This document shows, one piece after another, positions 8,972-17,569 of a DNA stretch of 64,000 bases. This DNA comes from GCA-2709075 sp038146865 (GTDB lineage Bacteria > Pseudomonadota > Alphaproteobacteria > MPNO01 > UBA2964). The position numbers were made by a program, and so were the translations under genes. The stretch spans positions 316,524 through 380,523 of the forward strand of contig JAYQSL010000001.1 of NCBI GenBank assembly GCA_038146865.1, given 5' to 3'. The notes below the pieces were generated by a model. The model was not told where the DNA came from and ran no database searches. It saw only the letters and a program-made list of their open reading frames with translations. Numbering within the stretch: the first letter of the stretch is position 1; each line of letters begins with the position of its first letter.

Positions 8972-9901
8972 TCAGGTTTCTTTTGAAAGCCCCATTAAAC
9001 CTTCAGAGAAGTCTTTAGCACTAAACGGGCGCAAGTCATCCTCTCCCTCCCCGACCCCTATAGCATGAACGGGTAGACCATACTTTTCTGCTACTGCGAC
9101 TAAAACCCCTCCACGAGCGGTGCCATCAAGTTTTGTCATAACTATCCCTGATACCTCAGCAATCTTTTTAAATGTTTCCACCTGAGAGTGGGCATTTTGG
9201 CCCACGGTGGCATCTAGCACCAGGAGACAGCTGTGGGGAGCAGTTTGGTCTATCTTCCGAAGAACTCTGATCATTTTCTGAACCTCTGCCATCAGGTCCT
9301 CACGATTTTGCAATCTTCCGGCTGTATCAATCAATAAAACGTCTGCACCATTTGTCCGCGCAAGCTCTAATGCTTCGAACGCGACCCCAGCTGCATCTGA
9401 ACCGGTATCTTTTGCCACTGTCGGGCACCCAGTTCGTTCCCCCCAAATTTTTAGTTGTTCAACGGCTGCCGCTCGGAAAGTGTCTCCGGCAGCCAATACC
9501 ACCGACTTTCCCTCTCCCACATATGCTTTGGCTAGTTTTCCAATGGTCGTTGTTTTTCCGCAACCATTGACTCCTACTACCAAAATAACGTGAGGTTTAT
9601 TTTCCCCCTGCGGCTGCAAAGGAATTGCAACGGGTTCTAGGATATTTTTGAGGCGAAAAGCGAGATGCTCCCTCACCTCTTTTTCAGTCACGTCACGATC
9701 AAATTTTTCTGCCTCAAGTGAGGAAATCAGTTTTGCTGCGGTGGTTACACCAAGATCAGCTGTGATAAGGGTTTCTTCTAGAGCCTGAAGTGCTTTTTTA
9801 TCGAGCTTTCGACCAGATACAGCTTGTGCTATCCCTGACGTGAGCCGAGATGTTGTCCTAGATAGTCCGGTTTTAAGGCTAGAGAACCAACCTTCACTCA
9901 T
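8972..9901 (-). CDS. ftsY: signal recognition particle receptor GTPase FtsY
   Basis: 309 residues from ATG 9901, which overlaps the mtaB stop by four bases (ATGA). FtsY docks ribosome-SRP complexes at the inner membrane and, with Ffh, hydrolyses GTP to deliver nascent membrane proteins to SecYEG. The NG domain is complete: GVNGCGKTTT (P loop), DTFRAAAVEQL, DTAGR, TKLDGTARGG. The acidic A domain of the E. coli protein is absent, as in many alphaproteobacteria. It is the last gene of the dapF-mtaB-ftsY run; ffh is encoded 4.8 kb away on the other strand. Confidence 0.97.
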   Translation of the reverse strand: MSEGWFSSLKTGLSRTTSRLTSGIAQAVSGRKLDKKALQALEETLITADLGVTTAAKLISSLEAEKFDRDVTEKEVREHLAFRLKNILEPVAIPLQPQGENKPHVILVVGVNGCGKTTTIGKLAKAYVGEGKSVVLAAGDTFRAAAVEQLKIWGERTGCPTVAKDTGSDAAGVAFEALELARTNGADVLLIDTAGRLQNREDLMAEVQKMIRVLRKIDQTAPHSCLLVLDATVGQNAHSQVETFKKIAEVSGIVMTKLDGTARGGVLVAVAEKYGLPVHAIGVGEGEDDLRPFSAKDFSEGLMGLSKET

Positions 9902-11157
9902 AAGATACCCTCGCCGATCCAATAATTGCCATCTCGTGCGATAATCCGTGTGTTAACTATTTCGCCAGTTTTGTAAGTCTTGTTCATTATTACCGGCAAG
10001 AACCTCTCACAATGCCCTCTTTCACCATTCTCTATGAGAACCTTTGCTTTGGAGCCGATCCCCTCATCTAGAATCGATTGGAGCTGGGCAACACCATCCG
10101 ACCTGAGGACTTTGGCTCGTCTTTTGCGCTCTTGATTTGGCACCTGGGGCATCTTTTGAGCCGGTGTTCCATCCCTTTGAGAGTAGGGAAAGACATGAAG
10201 TTGTGTGATTTTAGCTTCTCGCACAAGAGTCCTGGTATCTTCAAACATTTCTTCATTCTCTGTTGGAAAGCCCACAATTAGATCTGCCCCGAATGTTACC
10301 TCTGGACGTTTTTCACGAAGCTTTTCGCAAACTTTAATGACATCTTCACGTTGATGGCGTCTTTTCATGCGCTTTAAAATAATGTTGTTACCGGATTGGA
10401 TGCTAAGGTGAACCGACGGAAGGAGCCTCGGCTCGTCCCCAAATAGTGAAATTAAGGAATCATCCATCTCCATTGGATCAAGCGAGGAAAGCCTGAGCCT
10501 TTCGAGCTCAGGCACTAGTTTCAGGATTTTCCTAACCAATGCAGTCAGATTTAGGCTCCCTGGAAGTCCTTTTCCATAATCAGTGAGATCAACCCCAGTG
10601 AGGACGACCTCTTTGAAACCCTTTTTAACGAGAGCATTGATCTGGTTGACGATTTCGCCTGCCGGTACAGAACGACTTGGACCGCGGCCGAAAGGTATCA
10701 CACAAAAAGTGCAGCGATGATCGCAACCTTGCTGAACTTCAATGAATGCGCGAGATCGACCGTCAAACCCCTGTATCAAATGCCCCGCCGTTTCACGCAC
10801 TGACATAATATCATTTACTTGGATTTTTGCTTCAGCTAGGTGACCAGATAAATCTAACCAAAAATTTGGATCCAGCTTTTCTGCATTGCCGACAACCGCG
10901 TCAACATCCTGCATTTTTGCAAAACGCTCAGGATTAATTTGTGCCGAACAACCAGTGACGACCAATCGGCTTTCAGGGTACTCACGTTTTGCGCGATAAA
11001 TTTTTTGACGCGTCTGACGCTCGGCCTCCTGGGTTACAGCACAACTATTTATCACAATGATATTTTCTAATTTGGCTTTATGAATGTGCCCTTTAATAAC
11101 CTCTGACTCAAAAGCATTAAGCCTGCAGCCCATCGTGACGACTTTGCATTCACTCAC
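9898..11157 (-). CDS. mtaB: tRNA t6A37 methylthiotransferase MtaB
   Basis: 419 residues from a GTG at 11157 whose first base is the last base of the dapF TAG stop; longer in-frame starts lie inside dapF and are unlikely. The enzyme is a radical-SAM protein that turns t6A into ms2t6A at position 37 of tRNAs. The N-terminal MTTase domain has TMGCRLNAFESE with further Cys at NSCAVT and TGCSAQ; the radical-SAM cluster is CDHRCTFC (CxxxCxxC); a TRAM-like C-terminus follows. It is coupled to dapF and ftsY. MiaB is the main alternative, but TMGCRLN and overall length favour MtaB. Confidence 0.92.
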   Translation of the reverse strand: MSECKVVTMGCRLNAFESEVIKGHIHKAKLENIIVINSCAVTQEAERQTRQKIYRAKREYPESRLVVTGCSAQINPERFAKMQDVDAVVGNAEKLDPNFWLDLSGHLAEAKIQVNDIMSVRETAGHLIQGFDGRSRAFIEVQQGCDHRCTFCVIPFGRGPSRSVPAGEIVNQINALVKKGFKEVVLTGVDLTDYGKGLPGSLNLTALVRKILKLVPELERLRLSSLDPMEMDDSLISLFGDEPRLLPSVHLSIQSGNNIILKRMKRRHQREDVIKVCEKLREKRPEVTFGADLIVGFPTENEEMFEDTRTLVREAKITQLHVFPYSQRDGTPAQKMPQVPNQERKRRAKVLRSDGVAQLQSILDEGIGSKAKVLIENGERGHCERFLPVIMNKTYKTGEIVNTRIIARDGNYWIGEGIL

Positions 11158-11996
11158 TAGTCTAGGCCCTTGTTCAGTGCCAAAAGGTCTAACTTTCCAT
11201 GAAAGCTTATTTGAGCCGGACCGGTCATCCATACATGATCGTCTTGAAGCCAATCAATCTGCAAAGTTCCGCCGTCTAATTTTACAGAAGCCGAGCGCTC
11301 GGTTAGCCCTAACCTGGCCCCGGCAACCGCTGCTGCGCAGGCCCCCGTGCCGCACGCCTTTGTAATCCCTGCGCCCCGCTCCCAAACCCGTAATCGGATT
11401 TTGTTATCATCTAATTGCTCCGCGAAGCCAATGTTAGCGTGTTCTGGGAAAAGAGGATGTTTCTCCAAGAGAGGTCCCAGGGCGGGTAGATCTATGGCTT
11501 CGGTATTAGTTACAAAAAAAACGCAGTGTGGATTTCCCATATTCACCGCCGTTGGTTTCTCAAAGCCTTCGACAGCGATTGGTAAATGCAATGTATCGTG
11601 CTTTTCAGATAAAGGAATGTCTTGCCAATAAAATTTAGGAGGGCCCATATCGACAGTTATTTGTCCGTTTTCATTGGCTGTGGCGCGCAACCTACCGCCT
11701 AAGGTCTCGATAATGACGGAGTCTTTCTCTGCTTCGCTAAACAGGAGTTTTGCTACACATCTCGTGGCATTGCCGCAGGCCTCGACCTCTCCGCCGTTTG
11801 CGTTATGAATTCTCATGAAAACGTCCGAGGTTGCTGAGGATTCTATAAGAATCAGTTGATCGCAGCCGACCCCAGTATGGCGGTCCGAGATCAATCGAAC
11901 TGTCTCAGAGGTCAACTGCACAGGTGCAGCACGACAATCGATAATTACGAAGTCGTTGCCAAGGCCATGCATTTTTATAAATGCAGTATCACTCAT
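11157..11996 (-). CDS. dapF: diaminopimelate epimerase
   Basis: 279 residues, normal length. It interconverts LL- and meso-diaminopimelate for lysine and peptidoglycan synthesis, using two cysteines as acid and base. Both are present in the motifs EACGNATRC and KACGTGACA. The N-terminus HGLGNDFVIID is typical. It is first in the dapF-mtaB-ftsY run and diverges from the photolyase gene, with 76 bp between them that must carry both promoters; I see no clear box there. Confidence 0.97.
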   Translation of the reverse strand: MSDTAFIKMHGLGNDFVIIDCRAAPVQLTSETVRLISDRHTGVGCDQLILIESSATSDVFMRIHNANGGEVEACGNATRCVAKLLFSEAEKDSVIIETLGGRLRATANENGQITVDMGPPKFYWQDIPLSEKHDTLHLPIAVEGFEKPTAVNMGNPHCVFFVTNTEAIDLPALGPLLEKHPLFPEHANIGFAEQLDDNKIRLRVWERGAGITKACGTGACAAAVAGARLGLTERSASVKLDGGTLQIDWLQDDHVWMTGPAQISFHGKLDLLALNKGLD

Positions 11997-12072
11997 AACG
12001 ATATATAAAGTTTCATAATCCGCTATATAGGGCGTTCGGATACCCCCCGTCCATGTTTTTTGAGATAAAGTA

Positions 12073-13485
12073 ATGACAACAGTAATTCATTTATTTCACC
12101 GTGACTTACGGTTGGAGGACAATGTCGCTCTGCAGAAGGCTGTTGAGTTCGGTGATGCGGTTGTTCCTCTTTATATCCATGATACCGAAGTTCTTGGTGG
12201 TGTGGCCGAGGGCCAGGCTTCATTATGGTGGTTGCATCACAGTTTAACCGAATTGGATAATGGGCTCAGGGAACACGGTAGCCGTCTTATTCTTAGGCGA
12301 GGATCTCGCTTGCAAGAGCTCCTGCGTATTATCGAAGAAACAGGAGCCGAAGCAATTTTTTTTAATCGGCGCTATGTTCCATGGCTGGATAATCAGGACA
12401 GCACGATAGCGAGAGAATTGAGCATACCTTACAAGCGCTTTCGAGGATATCTACTTTTTGAACCGGAAGCGATTAAGACAAAGACAGGCACTCCATTTCG
12501 GGTGTTCACCCCATTCTATAAGGCTTGTCTTGCAGGCATGACCCCATACCCCCCTGCCCCGAAACCTTTTAAAATTCCCTCTCCTAGCAAATGGCCACAA
12601 AGTAATTCCCTTAGTGATTTGGCCTTTCTGCCTTCTGGTCCGGATTGGTCTTCCGGGTTGCGTGAAAATTGGAACCCCGGCGAAGCTGGAGCAAAAGAGA
12701 GAATTCAGAGTTTTTCGAAAGTATTAGGAAACTATCAAAATGACAGAGATCGGCCTGATCTAACTGGCACCTCAAGGTTATCGCCGCATCTTCATTTTGG
12801 GGAAATTAGTCCGCGGTCGTGCTGGAATTATTTCCTTGATAAACAGGAAAGCGAAGGGAAAACAGCTTTTTTACGTGAATTAATTTGGCGAGAATTTTCT
12901 TATCATTTACTGGTTCAATACCCCGATATGGCGCTAGAACCCCTGCAAAAAAAGTTCAAAAAATTTCCATGGAATGAGGATAAAACAATGCTCTCCGCTT
13001 GGGAGAGAGGGGAGACAGGGTATCCAATAGTCGATGCAGGAATGAGGCAGATGTGGGAGACGGGCTGGATGCACAATCGGGTGAGGATGGTTGTAGCTTC
13101 GTTTTTGATTAAGCACCTTTTACTAGACTGGCGAAGTGGGCATGACTGGTTCTGGGATACCTTAGTAGATGCTGATCCTGCTAATAATGCAGCTAGCTGG
13201 CAGTGGGTCGCGGGCTGCGGGGCAGATGCAGCCCCATTCTTTCGGATCTTCAATCCGATGACTCAGGGGTCAAAATTTGACCCAAAAGGTGATTACGTTC
13301 GTAGGTGGATTCCAGAAATTGGCCAACTTCCGTCTAAGTATATTCACCAACCATGGTTAGCTCCTAAAATGGTGCTAGAGACTGCAGGAATTAAGTTAGG
13401 TCTAGATTATCCGCGGCCCATTGTTGATCATAAAATAGCTCGAGAGAGGGCTTTGGACTCTCTCGCCTCGATTAAAGGTGCCTAG
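12073..13485 (+). CDS. phr: deoxyribodipyrimidine photolyase, class I
   Basis: 470 residues. The enzyme uses blue light and FADH- to split cyclobutane pyrimidine dimers in DNA. The N-terminal antenna domain starts IHLFHRDLRLEDN; the FAD domain has TGTSRLSPHLHFGEISPR, RELIWREFSYHLL, GYPIVDAGMRQMWETGWMHNR and WQWVAGCGADAAP. These match CPD class I photolyases rather than (6-4) enzymes or plant cryptochromes, though the split is not absolute. The ribosome binding site is weak. It stands alone, which fits an organism exposed to sunlight. Confidence 0.95.
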   Translation: MTTVIHLFHRDLRLEDNVALQKAVEFGDAVVPLYIHDTEVLGGVAEGQASLWWLHHSLTELDNGLREHGSRLILRRGSRLQELLRIIEETGAEAIFFNRRYVPWLDNQDSTIARELSIPYKRFRGYLLFEPEAIKTKTGTPFRVFTPFYKACLAGMTPYPPAPKPFKIPSPSKWPQSNSLSDLAFLPSGPDWSSGLRENWNPGEAGAKERIQSFSKVLGNYQNDRDRPDLTGTSRLSPHLHFGEISPRSCWNYFLDKQESEGKTAFLRELIWREFSYHLLVQYPDMALEPLQKKFKKFPWNEDKTMLSAWERGETGYPIVDAGMRQMWETGWMHNRVRMVVASFLIKHLLLDWRSGHDWFWDTLVDADPANNAASWQWVAGCGADAAPFFRIFNPMTQGSKFDPKGDYVRRWIPEIGQLPSKYIHQPWLAPKMVLETAGIKLGLDYPRPIVDHKIARERALDSLASIKGA

Positions 13486-13815
13486 TGGATCCTTCTTTTA
13501 ATAGTCTGGCATTTCTTTAATTTTCTTCTCAACTGCATCGGACTGTGCAATCTGCCGACCAGTGGTGCAAAAAAATGCCGTGAGTGGTTTAGCCTCGTTG
13601 CCCCAAATAAACTCTGTCCTTGACTAGACCCGATCTTTTCGCCAGATTGCGCGCGCCTAAGGCAAATTTTTGATTTCAACGCTCATGGGTGAACGCTGGT
13701 CCGCGAGTTTCGCGCGCCGGCGATATTTGGTTTGAGATCAAGGGGCATGGAACATTGAGACTCTGGTCGGGACTAGTTTCTGGTTTGTTTTGTTTAAGGT
13801 CTTTGTAGTTGGGAG
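13486..13815. other. 330-bp gene-free spacer before ffh
   Basis: No credible gene is present. The spacer holds a perfect 5-bp hairpin, CGCGA at 13702-13706 and TCGCG at 13710-13714 with loop GTT, within a GC-rich patch (13702-13722) that stands out from AT-rich flanks. CTTGAC at 13619 could be a -35 box but lacks a good -10. I looked for the conserved loop of the SRP RNA because of ffh and did not find it. Its likely role is promoter and leader of the ffh operon. Confidence 0.45.
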
Positions 13816-15177
13816 TTGAAGGCAATTTTTAATCTTCTTAGTGAACGACTGACCAAAATATTTGACGGGCTCAAAAAAAGAGGGGCCTTGTCGGAAGCTG
13901 ACGTTGACGCAGCCCTGAGAGAAGTTCGCATTGCGCTGCTTGAAGCGGACGTTGCGCTCTCTGTCGTGAGAGATTTTATAGACCTTGTGCGGGAGCGTGC
14001 GGTAGGTGAGGAAGTAACTAGAAGCGTCACGCCAGGTCAAATGGTGGTCAAGATTGTAAACGATCACCTTGTCGAGATGCTTGGAGGCGGTTCGAGCGAT
14101 CTTAATCTGTCAGTAAGCCCCCCTGCGGCTGTTATGATGGTGGGTTTGCAAGGTTCTGGTAAAACGACGACAACTGCCAAAGTTGCCGTTTTTCTCAGGG
14201 ATCGCCATCGGAAAAAAAGCCTGATGGCCTCACTTGATATAAGACGACCTGCCGCCCAGCAGCAGCTTGCGGTTTTGGGAAAAGAAAATGGTATAGAGAC
14301 ACTTCCTATTGTTCCATTTGAAACTCCTGAAATGATTACGAAGCGGGCTTTTGACGTTGCCCGCAAAGAAGGCTTCGACATTATTCTCTTAGATACCGCT
14401 GGTCGTTTGCATGTTGATGAGGAGTTAATGGGGGAAGCTGAGGCCATTTATAAAATGGCAAATCCTTCTGAAACCCTTTTCGTTGCCGATTCTCTGACCG
14501 GTCAAGATGCGGTTAATGCTGCTAAATCTTTCAATGAAAGACTGAAAGTTACCGGTATTGTGCTCACCCGAATTGATGGAGATGCACGGGGAGGGGCTGC
14601 TCTCTCCATAAAGGCAGTCACGGGGCAACCTATTAAATTGCTGGGAACCGGAGAAAAAATCGATGCCCTTGAAGTCTTCCACCCTGACCGGATCGCGTCA
14701 CGAATCCTCGGCATGGGAGATGTGGTGTCTTTGGTGGAAAAGGCGCAAGAGACAGTAGCAGAAGAAGAGGCTGAGGAATTAGCCAGAAAGGTCCAAAAAG
14801 GGCAATTCGACTTGGATGATATGGCTAAGCAGTTGCGCCAAGTGCGGAAGATGGGCGGTATGGGTGGTATTCTTGGAATGTTACCTGGGGTCGGAAAGGT
14901 AAAGAGCCAACTTAAGAATGCCAATATTGATGACAGGTCTTTGGCAAGGCAGGAAGCGATCATTCTCTCCATGACACCTGCGGAACGGAAGAATCCGAAG
15001 TTGTTTAATGGGTCACGGCGGAGACGCATCGCCTCCGGTGCTGGAACCACAGTACAAGAGGTGAACCGCGTCTTAAAACAGTTTCAAGAAATGAGCCGCG
15101 CAATGAAGCGGATGAGTAAACTAGGTAATAAAGGGATGATGAGGGGAATGCCGCCCGGGATGATGCCTAGGCTTTGA
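13816..15177 (+). CDS. ffh: signal recognition particle protein Ffh
   Basis: About 453 residues. Ffh binds SRP RNA and signal sequences of nascent chains and hydrolyses GTP together with FtsY. The G domain has GLQGSGKTTT, DIRRPAAQQQL, DTAGR and TRIDGDARGG; the Met-rich M domain ends GMMRGMPPGMMPRL. The start is unusual: the only standard in-frame codon is TTG 13816, directly against GGGAG and too close to use it. The ATT at 13825 lies nine bases after GGGAG and aligns with the usual initiator Met (IFNLLSERL versus M-F-x-x-L-S-x-R-L), so translation may begin there. It heads the rpsP-rimM-trmD-rplS group. Confidence 0.95.
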   Translation: MKAIFNLLSERLTKIFDGLKKRGALSEADVDAALREVRIALLEADVALSVVRDFIDLVRERAVGEEVTRSVTPGQMVVKIVNDHLVEMLGGGSSDLNLSVSPPAAVMMVGLQGSGKTTTTAKVAVFLRDRHRKKSLMASLDIRRPAAQQQLAVLGKENGIETLPIVPFETPEMITKRAFDVARKEGFDIILLDTAGRLHVDEELMGEAEAIYKMANPSETLFVADSLTGQDAVNAAKSFNERLKVTGIVLTRIDGDARGGAALSIKAVTGQPIKLLGTGEKIDALEVFHPDRIASRILGMGDVVSLVEKAQETVAEEEAEELARKVQKGQFDLDDMAKQLRQVRKMGGMGGILGMLPGVGKVKSQLKNANIDDRSLARQEAIILSMTPAERKNPKLFNGSRRRRIASGAGTTVQEVNRVLKQFQEMSRAMKRMSKLGNKGMMRGMPPGMMPRL

Positions 15178-15230
15178 TTAAATCGAATCGAAATCAGGAA
15201 ATAAAAATTTAACTATTATAAGGAAAAATT

Positions 15231-15731
15231 ATGGCTTTAAAAATTCGTATGTCTCGAGGTGGCGCAAAGCGTCGACCCTATTATCGGATCGTTGTCGCTG
15301 ACTCTCGAAAACCTCGTGATGGTCGTTTCATTGAGCGTGTAGGTACCTATGACCCGATGCTGGATCGCGATAATCCTGAGAGAGTTAAGCTAAACGAGGA
15401 GAGGATTAAGCATTGGTTGTCGCAAGGGGCACAACCCTCAGATAGGGTTGCCCGTTTTCTTGGCGCAGCCAAACTGGCTCCCATTCCCTCTGTGCCTGAG
15501 CAAACTAAAAAGAATCAACCTAAAGCAAAGGCTCAAGAGAGGTTAAGGGAGGCGGAAGAGGCAAGGCAAGCTGCGGAAGAAGCAGCGAAGGCCGCCGCAG
15601 AAGAGGCTGCTTCCGAGTCAGTGGCTGATGTGGCCGCTGAAGATCAGGATGGGGAGCCGTCAGAATCGGCTGAAGGATCAGCCGAAGAGGTGGTCGCGGA
15701 CTCAGATGAGAAAGAAAACAAGGAAGAATAA
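15231..15731 (+). CDS. rpsP: 30S ribosomal protein S16 with long acidic tail
   Basis: 166 residues; the core S16 domain is about the first 80 (MALKIRMSRGGAKRRPYYRI, RIKHWLSQGAQPSD) and the remaining 80 or so are rich in Ala and Glu with few hydrophobics, likely a coiled-coil or disordered tail. S16 helps assemble the 30S 5' domain. Tails of this kind occur on alphaproteobacterial S16 proteins. AAGGAAAA precedes the ATG. The order ffh-rpsP-rimM-trmD-rplS is the conserved translation operon. Confidence 0.97.
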   Translation: MALKIRMSRGGAKRRPYYRIVVADSRKPRDGRFIERVGTYDPMLDRDNPERVKLNEERIKHWLSQGAQPSDRVARFLGAAKLAPIPSVPEQTKKNQPKAKAQERLREAEEARQAAEEAAKAAAEEAASESVADVAAEDQDGEPSESAEGSAEEVVADSDEKENKEE

Positions 15732-15778
15732 AGTATTTTTTGAGATATTTGTCGGTGGCTCGGAATAGAGAAAGATCC

Positions 15779-16309
15779 ATGGTGCGTATTGGTCATATTG
15801 CAGGTGCAAGCGGTGTCAAAGGAGATTTGAGAATCTCTAGTTACACCGAGCACCCCATGGACGTTTGCGCTTATGGTCCGGTGGAAGACAAAGAGGGCAA
15901 GGAAAAGTTTGTTCTTAAACCAAAGAGAATAGCCAAAGGACATGTCATAGCTCATGCCGATGGCATAGATAATCGAGATGCGGCTGAGAGACTGAGGGGG
16001 ACTGAGCTGTTCGTTACCCGTGAGGCATTGCCCCCGCCGGGTGAAGAAGAGTTTTATTACAATGACCTGATTGATGTTCCCGTTTATGCCGTGAATGGTG
16101 ATATCCTTGGGTCAGTAATTGCGGTGCATGATTTTGGGGCAGGCACGATCTTGGAGGTTAACGCGAAAAAAGGAAAAACCGTCCTTGTGCCATTTACTAA
16201 GGATGTGGTCCCGGTTGTTGATTTATCGGCGAAAAGAATAGAAATAGACCCGCCCGAGGGTTTGTTCGGACCAATGGCGGAGCAAACAGCTAGCGAAGGG
16301 AATGGCTGA
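15779..16309 (+). CDS. rimM: 16S rRNA processing protein RimM
   Basis: About 176 residues from ATG 15779, preceded by AGAGAAAG; a TTG at 15740 is in frame but would add 13 residues not typical of the family. RimM binds S19 and assists maturation of the 30S head. The N-terminal barrel starts VRIGHIAGASGVKGDLR and the C-terminal PRC-barrel part contains EEFYYNDLIDVPVY and VLVPFTKDVVP, both typical. It overlaps the region before trmD and shares the operon with rpsP. Confidence 0.94.
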   Translation: MVRIGHIAGASGVKGDLRISSYTEHPMDVCAYGPVEDKEGKEKFVLKPKRIAKGHVIAHADGIDNRDAAERLRGTELFVTREALPPPGEEEFYYNDLIDVPVYAVNGDILGSVIAVHDFGAGTILEVNAKKGKTVLVPFTKDVVPVVDLSAKRIEIDPPEGLFGPMAEQTASEGNG

Positions 16310-16310
16310 G

Positions 16311-17030
16311 ATGGCTTCCGCGACTGATTTGTGGACTGCTCGTGTTTACACAATCTTCCCTGAAATGTTTCCGGGGCCACTTGAGTTTTCTCTTGCTGGA
16401 GCCGGTCTTAAGCGAAGTATTTGGACAATCGAAACGGTAGACATTAGAGCTCACGCGAGCGATAAACACAGGACTGTTGATGGTGCGCCTTATGGTGGAG
16501 GCCCAGGAATGGTGATGCGAGCGGACGTCATTGACTCTGCTCTAGAGTCGGCCAACCCAAGGACGCAGCCTGTATACCTTACGCCGAGAGGGCGCCCTCT
16601 CACTCAGAAGGATATAAGACGGCTTGCGGCACAAGAGGAATTAAATATTTTGTGTGGCAGATTCGAGGGTGTTGATGAACGTGTTTTAGAGGCGCGGAAC
16701 TTTGATCAAGTTTGTATGGGAGATTTCATCATGTCTGGAGGGGAGCCAGCGGCAATAGCTCTCATCGACGCTTGTGTTCGCCTTTTGCCAGGTATTATGG
16801 GAAATAGAGAGTCTGTGTTAGAGGAGAGTTTTGAAGGGGGGCTGCTGGAATACCCCCAATATACGCGACCGGAGGTTTGGAAAGGTCGTCGGGTCCCGAA
16901 GCATTTGCTGAGTGGACATCACGAGAAGATTAATAAGTGGCGGCGTGAGGCAGCTGCTAAGACTACACGTGAGCAGCGTCCAGATTTGTGGGTGCTGAAT
17001 CGAGATTGCAACATGGCGGTGAAGGACTGA
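16311..17030 (+). CDS. trmD: tRNA (guanine-N1)-methyltransferase TrmD
   Basis: 239 residues from ATG 16311, ten bases after GAAGGG. The ATG at 16302 overlaps the rimM end and lies one base from that site, so it is less likely. TrmD methylates G37 of tRNAs that read codons beginning with C or G, preventing frameshifts. It is a SPOUT knot enzyme: YTIFPEMFPGPLEFSLAG, DGAPYGGGPGMVMR, CGRFEGVDER and GDFIMSGGEPAA are all standard. The next gene, rplS, starts four bases after the stop. Confidence 0.96.
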   Translation: MASATDLWTARVYTIFPEMFPGPLEFSLAGAGLKRSIWTIETVDIRAHASDKHRTVDGAPYGGGPGMVMRADVIDSALESANPRTQPVYLTPRGRPLTQKDIRRLAAQEELNILCGRFEGVDERVLEARNFDQVCMGDFIMSGGEPAAIALIDACVRLLPGIMGNRESVLEESFEGGLLEYPQYTRPEVWKGRRVPKHLLSGHHEKINKWRREAAAKTTREQRPDLWVLNRDCNMAVKD

Positions 17031-17034
17031 AACC

Positions 17035-17520
17035 ATGAATATTATCGAACAAATAGAACAAGAAGAAATAATTCGTCAAACGGATAAGAGAGAGGTGCCT
17101 ACTTTTGGACCGGGTGACACTCTGAGAGTATCCGTCAGGGTTGTTGAAGGAACTCGGGAGCGTATTCAGGTGTTTGAAGGGGTCTGCATAGCTCGAAAAA
17201 ATTCTGGCGTGAACTCTGCTTTTACCGTGAGAAAGATTTCTTATGGCGAGGGTGTTGAGAGGGTTTTCCCGCTTTATTCTCCTCGCATTGAGAAAATAGA
17301 GGTTGTTAGGCGTGGGGCGGTCAGAAGGGCCAAGCTCTATTATTTGCGCGGGCTGCGGGGCAAAAAGGCGCGCATAGCTGAAAAAGTGGAGCGCAGAGTG
17401 GGAAGCAAGGTTGTTGAAGAAACCAAAGCCGTCCAGGACGTTACTAATCAAACTGAATCGACTGGCCCAGAAGAGAACGTGGTAGCGGCGCAGGTAGAGG
17501 AAAAAAACGATAAAGCCTAA
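17035..17520 (+). CDS. rplS: 50S ribosomal protein L19 with C-terminal extension
   Basis: 161 residues; the L19 domain covers about 115 (FGPGDTLRVSVRV, RERIQVFEGVCIARKN, GVERVFPLYSPRIEKIEV, KLYYLRGLRGKKARI), and an acidic tail of about 45 residues follows. L19 sits at the 30S-50S interface. It is the last gene of the ffh-rpsP-rimM-trmD-rplS group and is followed directly by an intrinsic terminator. Confidence 0.97.
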   Translation: MNIIEQIEQEEIIRQTDKREVPTFGPGDTLRVSVRVVEGTRERIQVFEGVCIARKNSGVNSAFTVRKISYGEGVERVFPLYSPRIEKIEVVRRGAVRRAKLYYLRGLRGKKARIAEKVERRVGSKVVEETKAVQDVTNQTESTGPEENVVAAQVEEKNDKA

Positions 17521-17521
17521 G

Positions 17522-17546
17522 GGTCACTGTAATTGGTGACTTTTTT
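17522..17546 (+). terminator. intrinsic terminator after rplS
   Basis: GTCAC at 17523-17527 pairs with GTGAC at 17536-17540 across an eight-base loop and is followed by six T at 17541-17546. It begins right after the rplS stop and lies before the leuC ribosome binding site, so it separates the translation operon from leucine synthesis. The stem is short; some readthrough into leuC is possible. Confidence 0.75.
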
Positions 17547-17569
17547 AGTTGGGTAAAGGAGTGAGAAGT

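Noticed and set aside
13486..13815. SRP RNA gene next to ffh
   Set aside because: The conserved GGAAGGAAGCAGC-type loop is not found on either strand.
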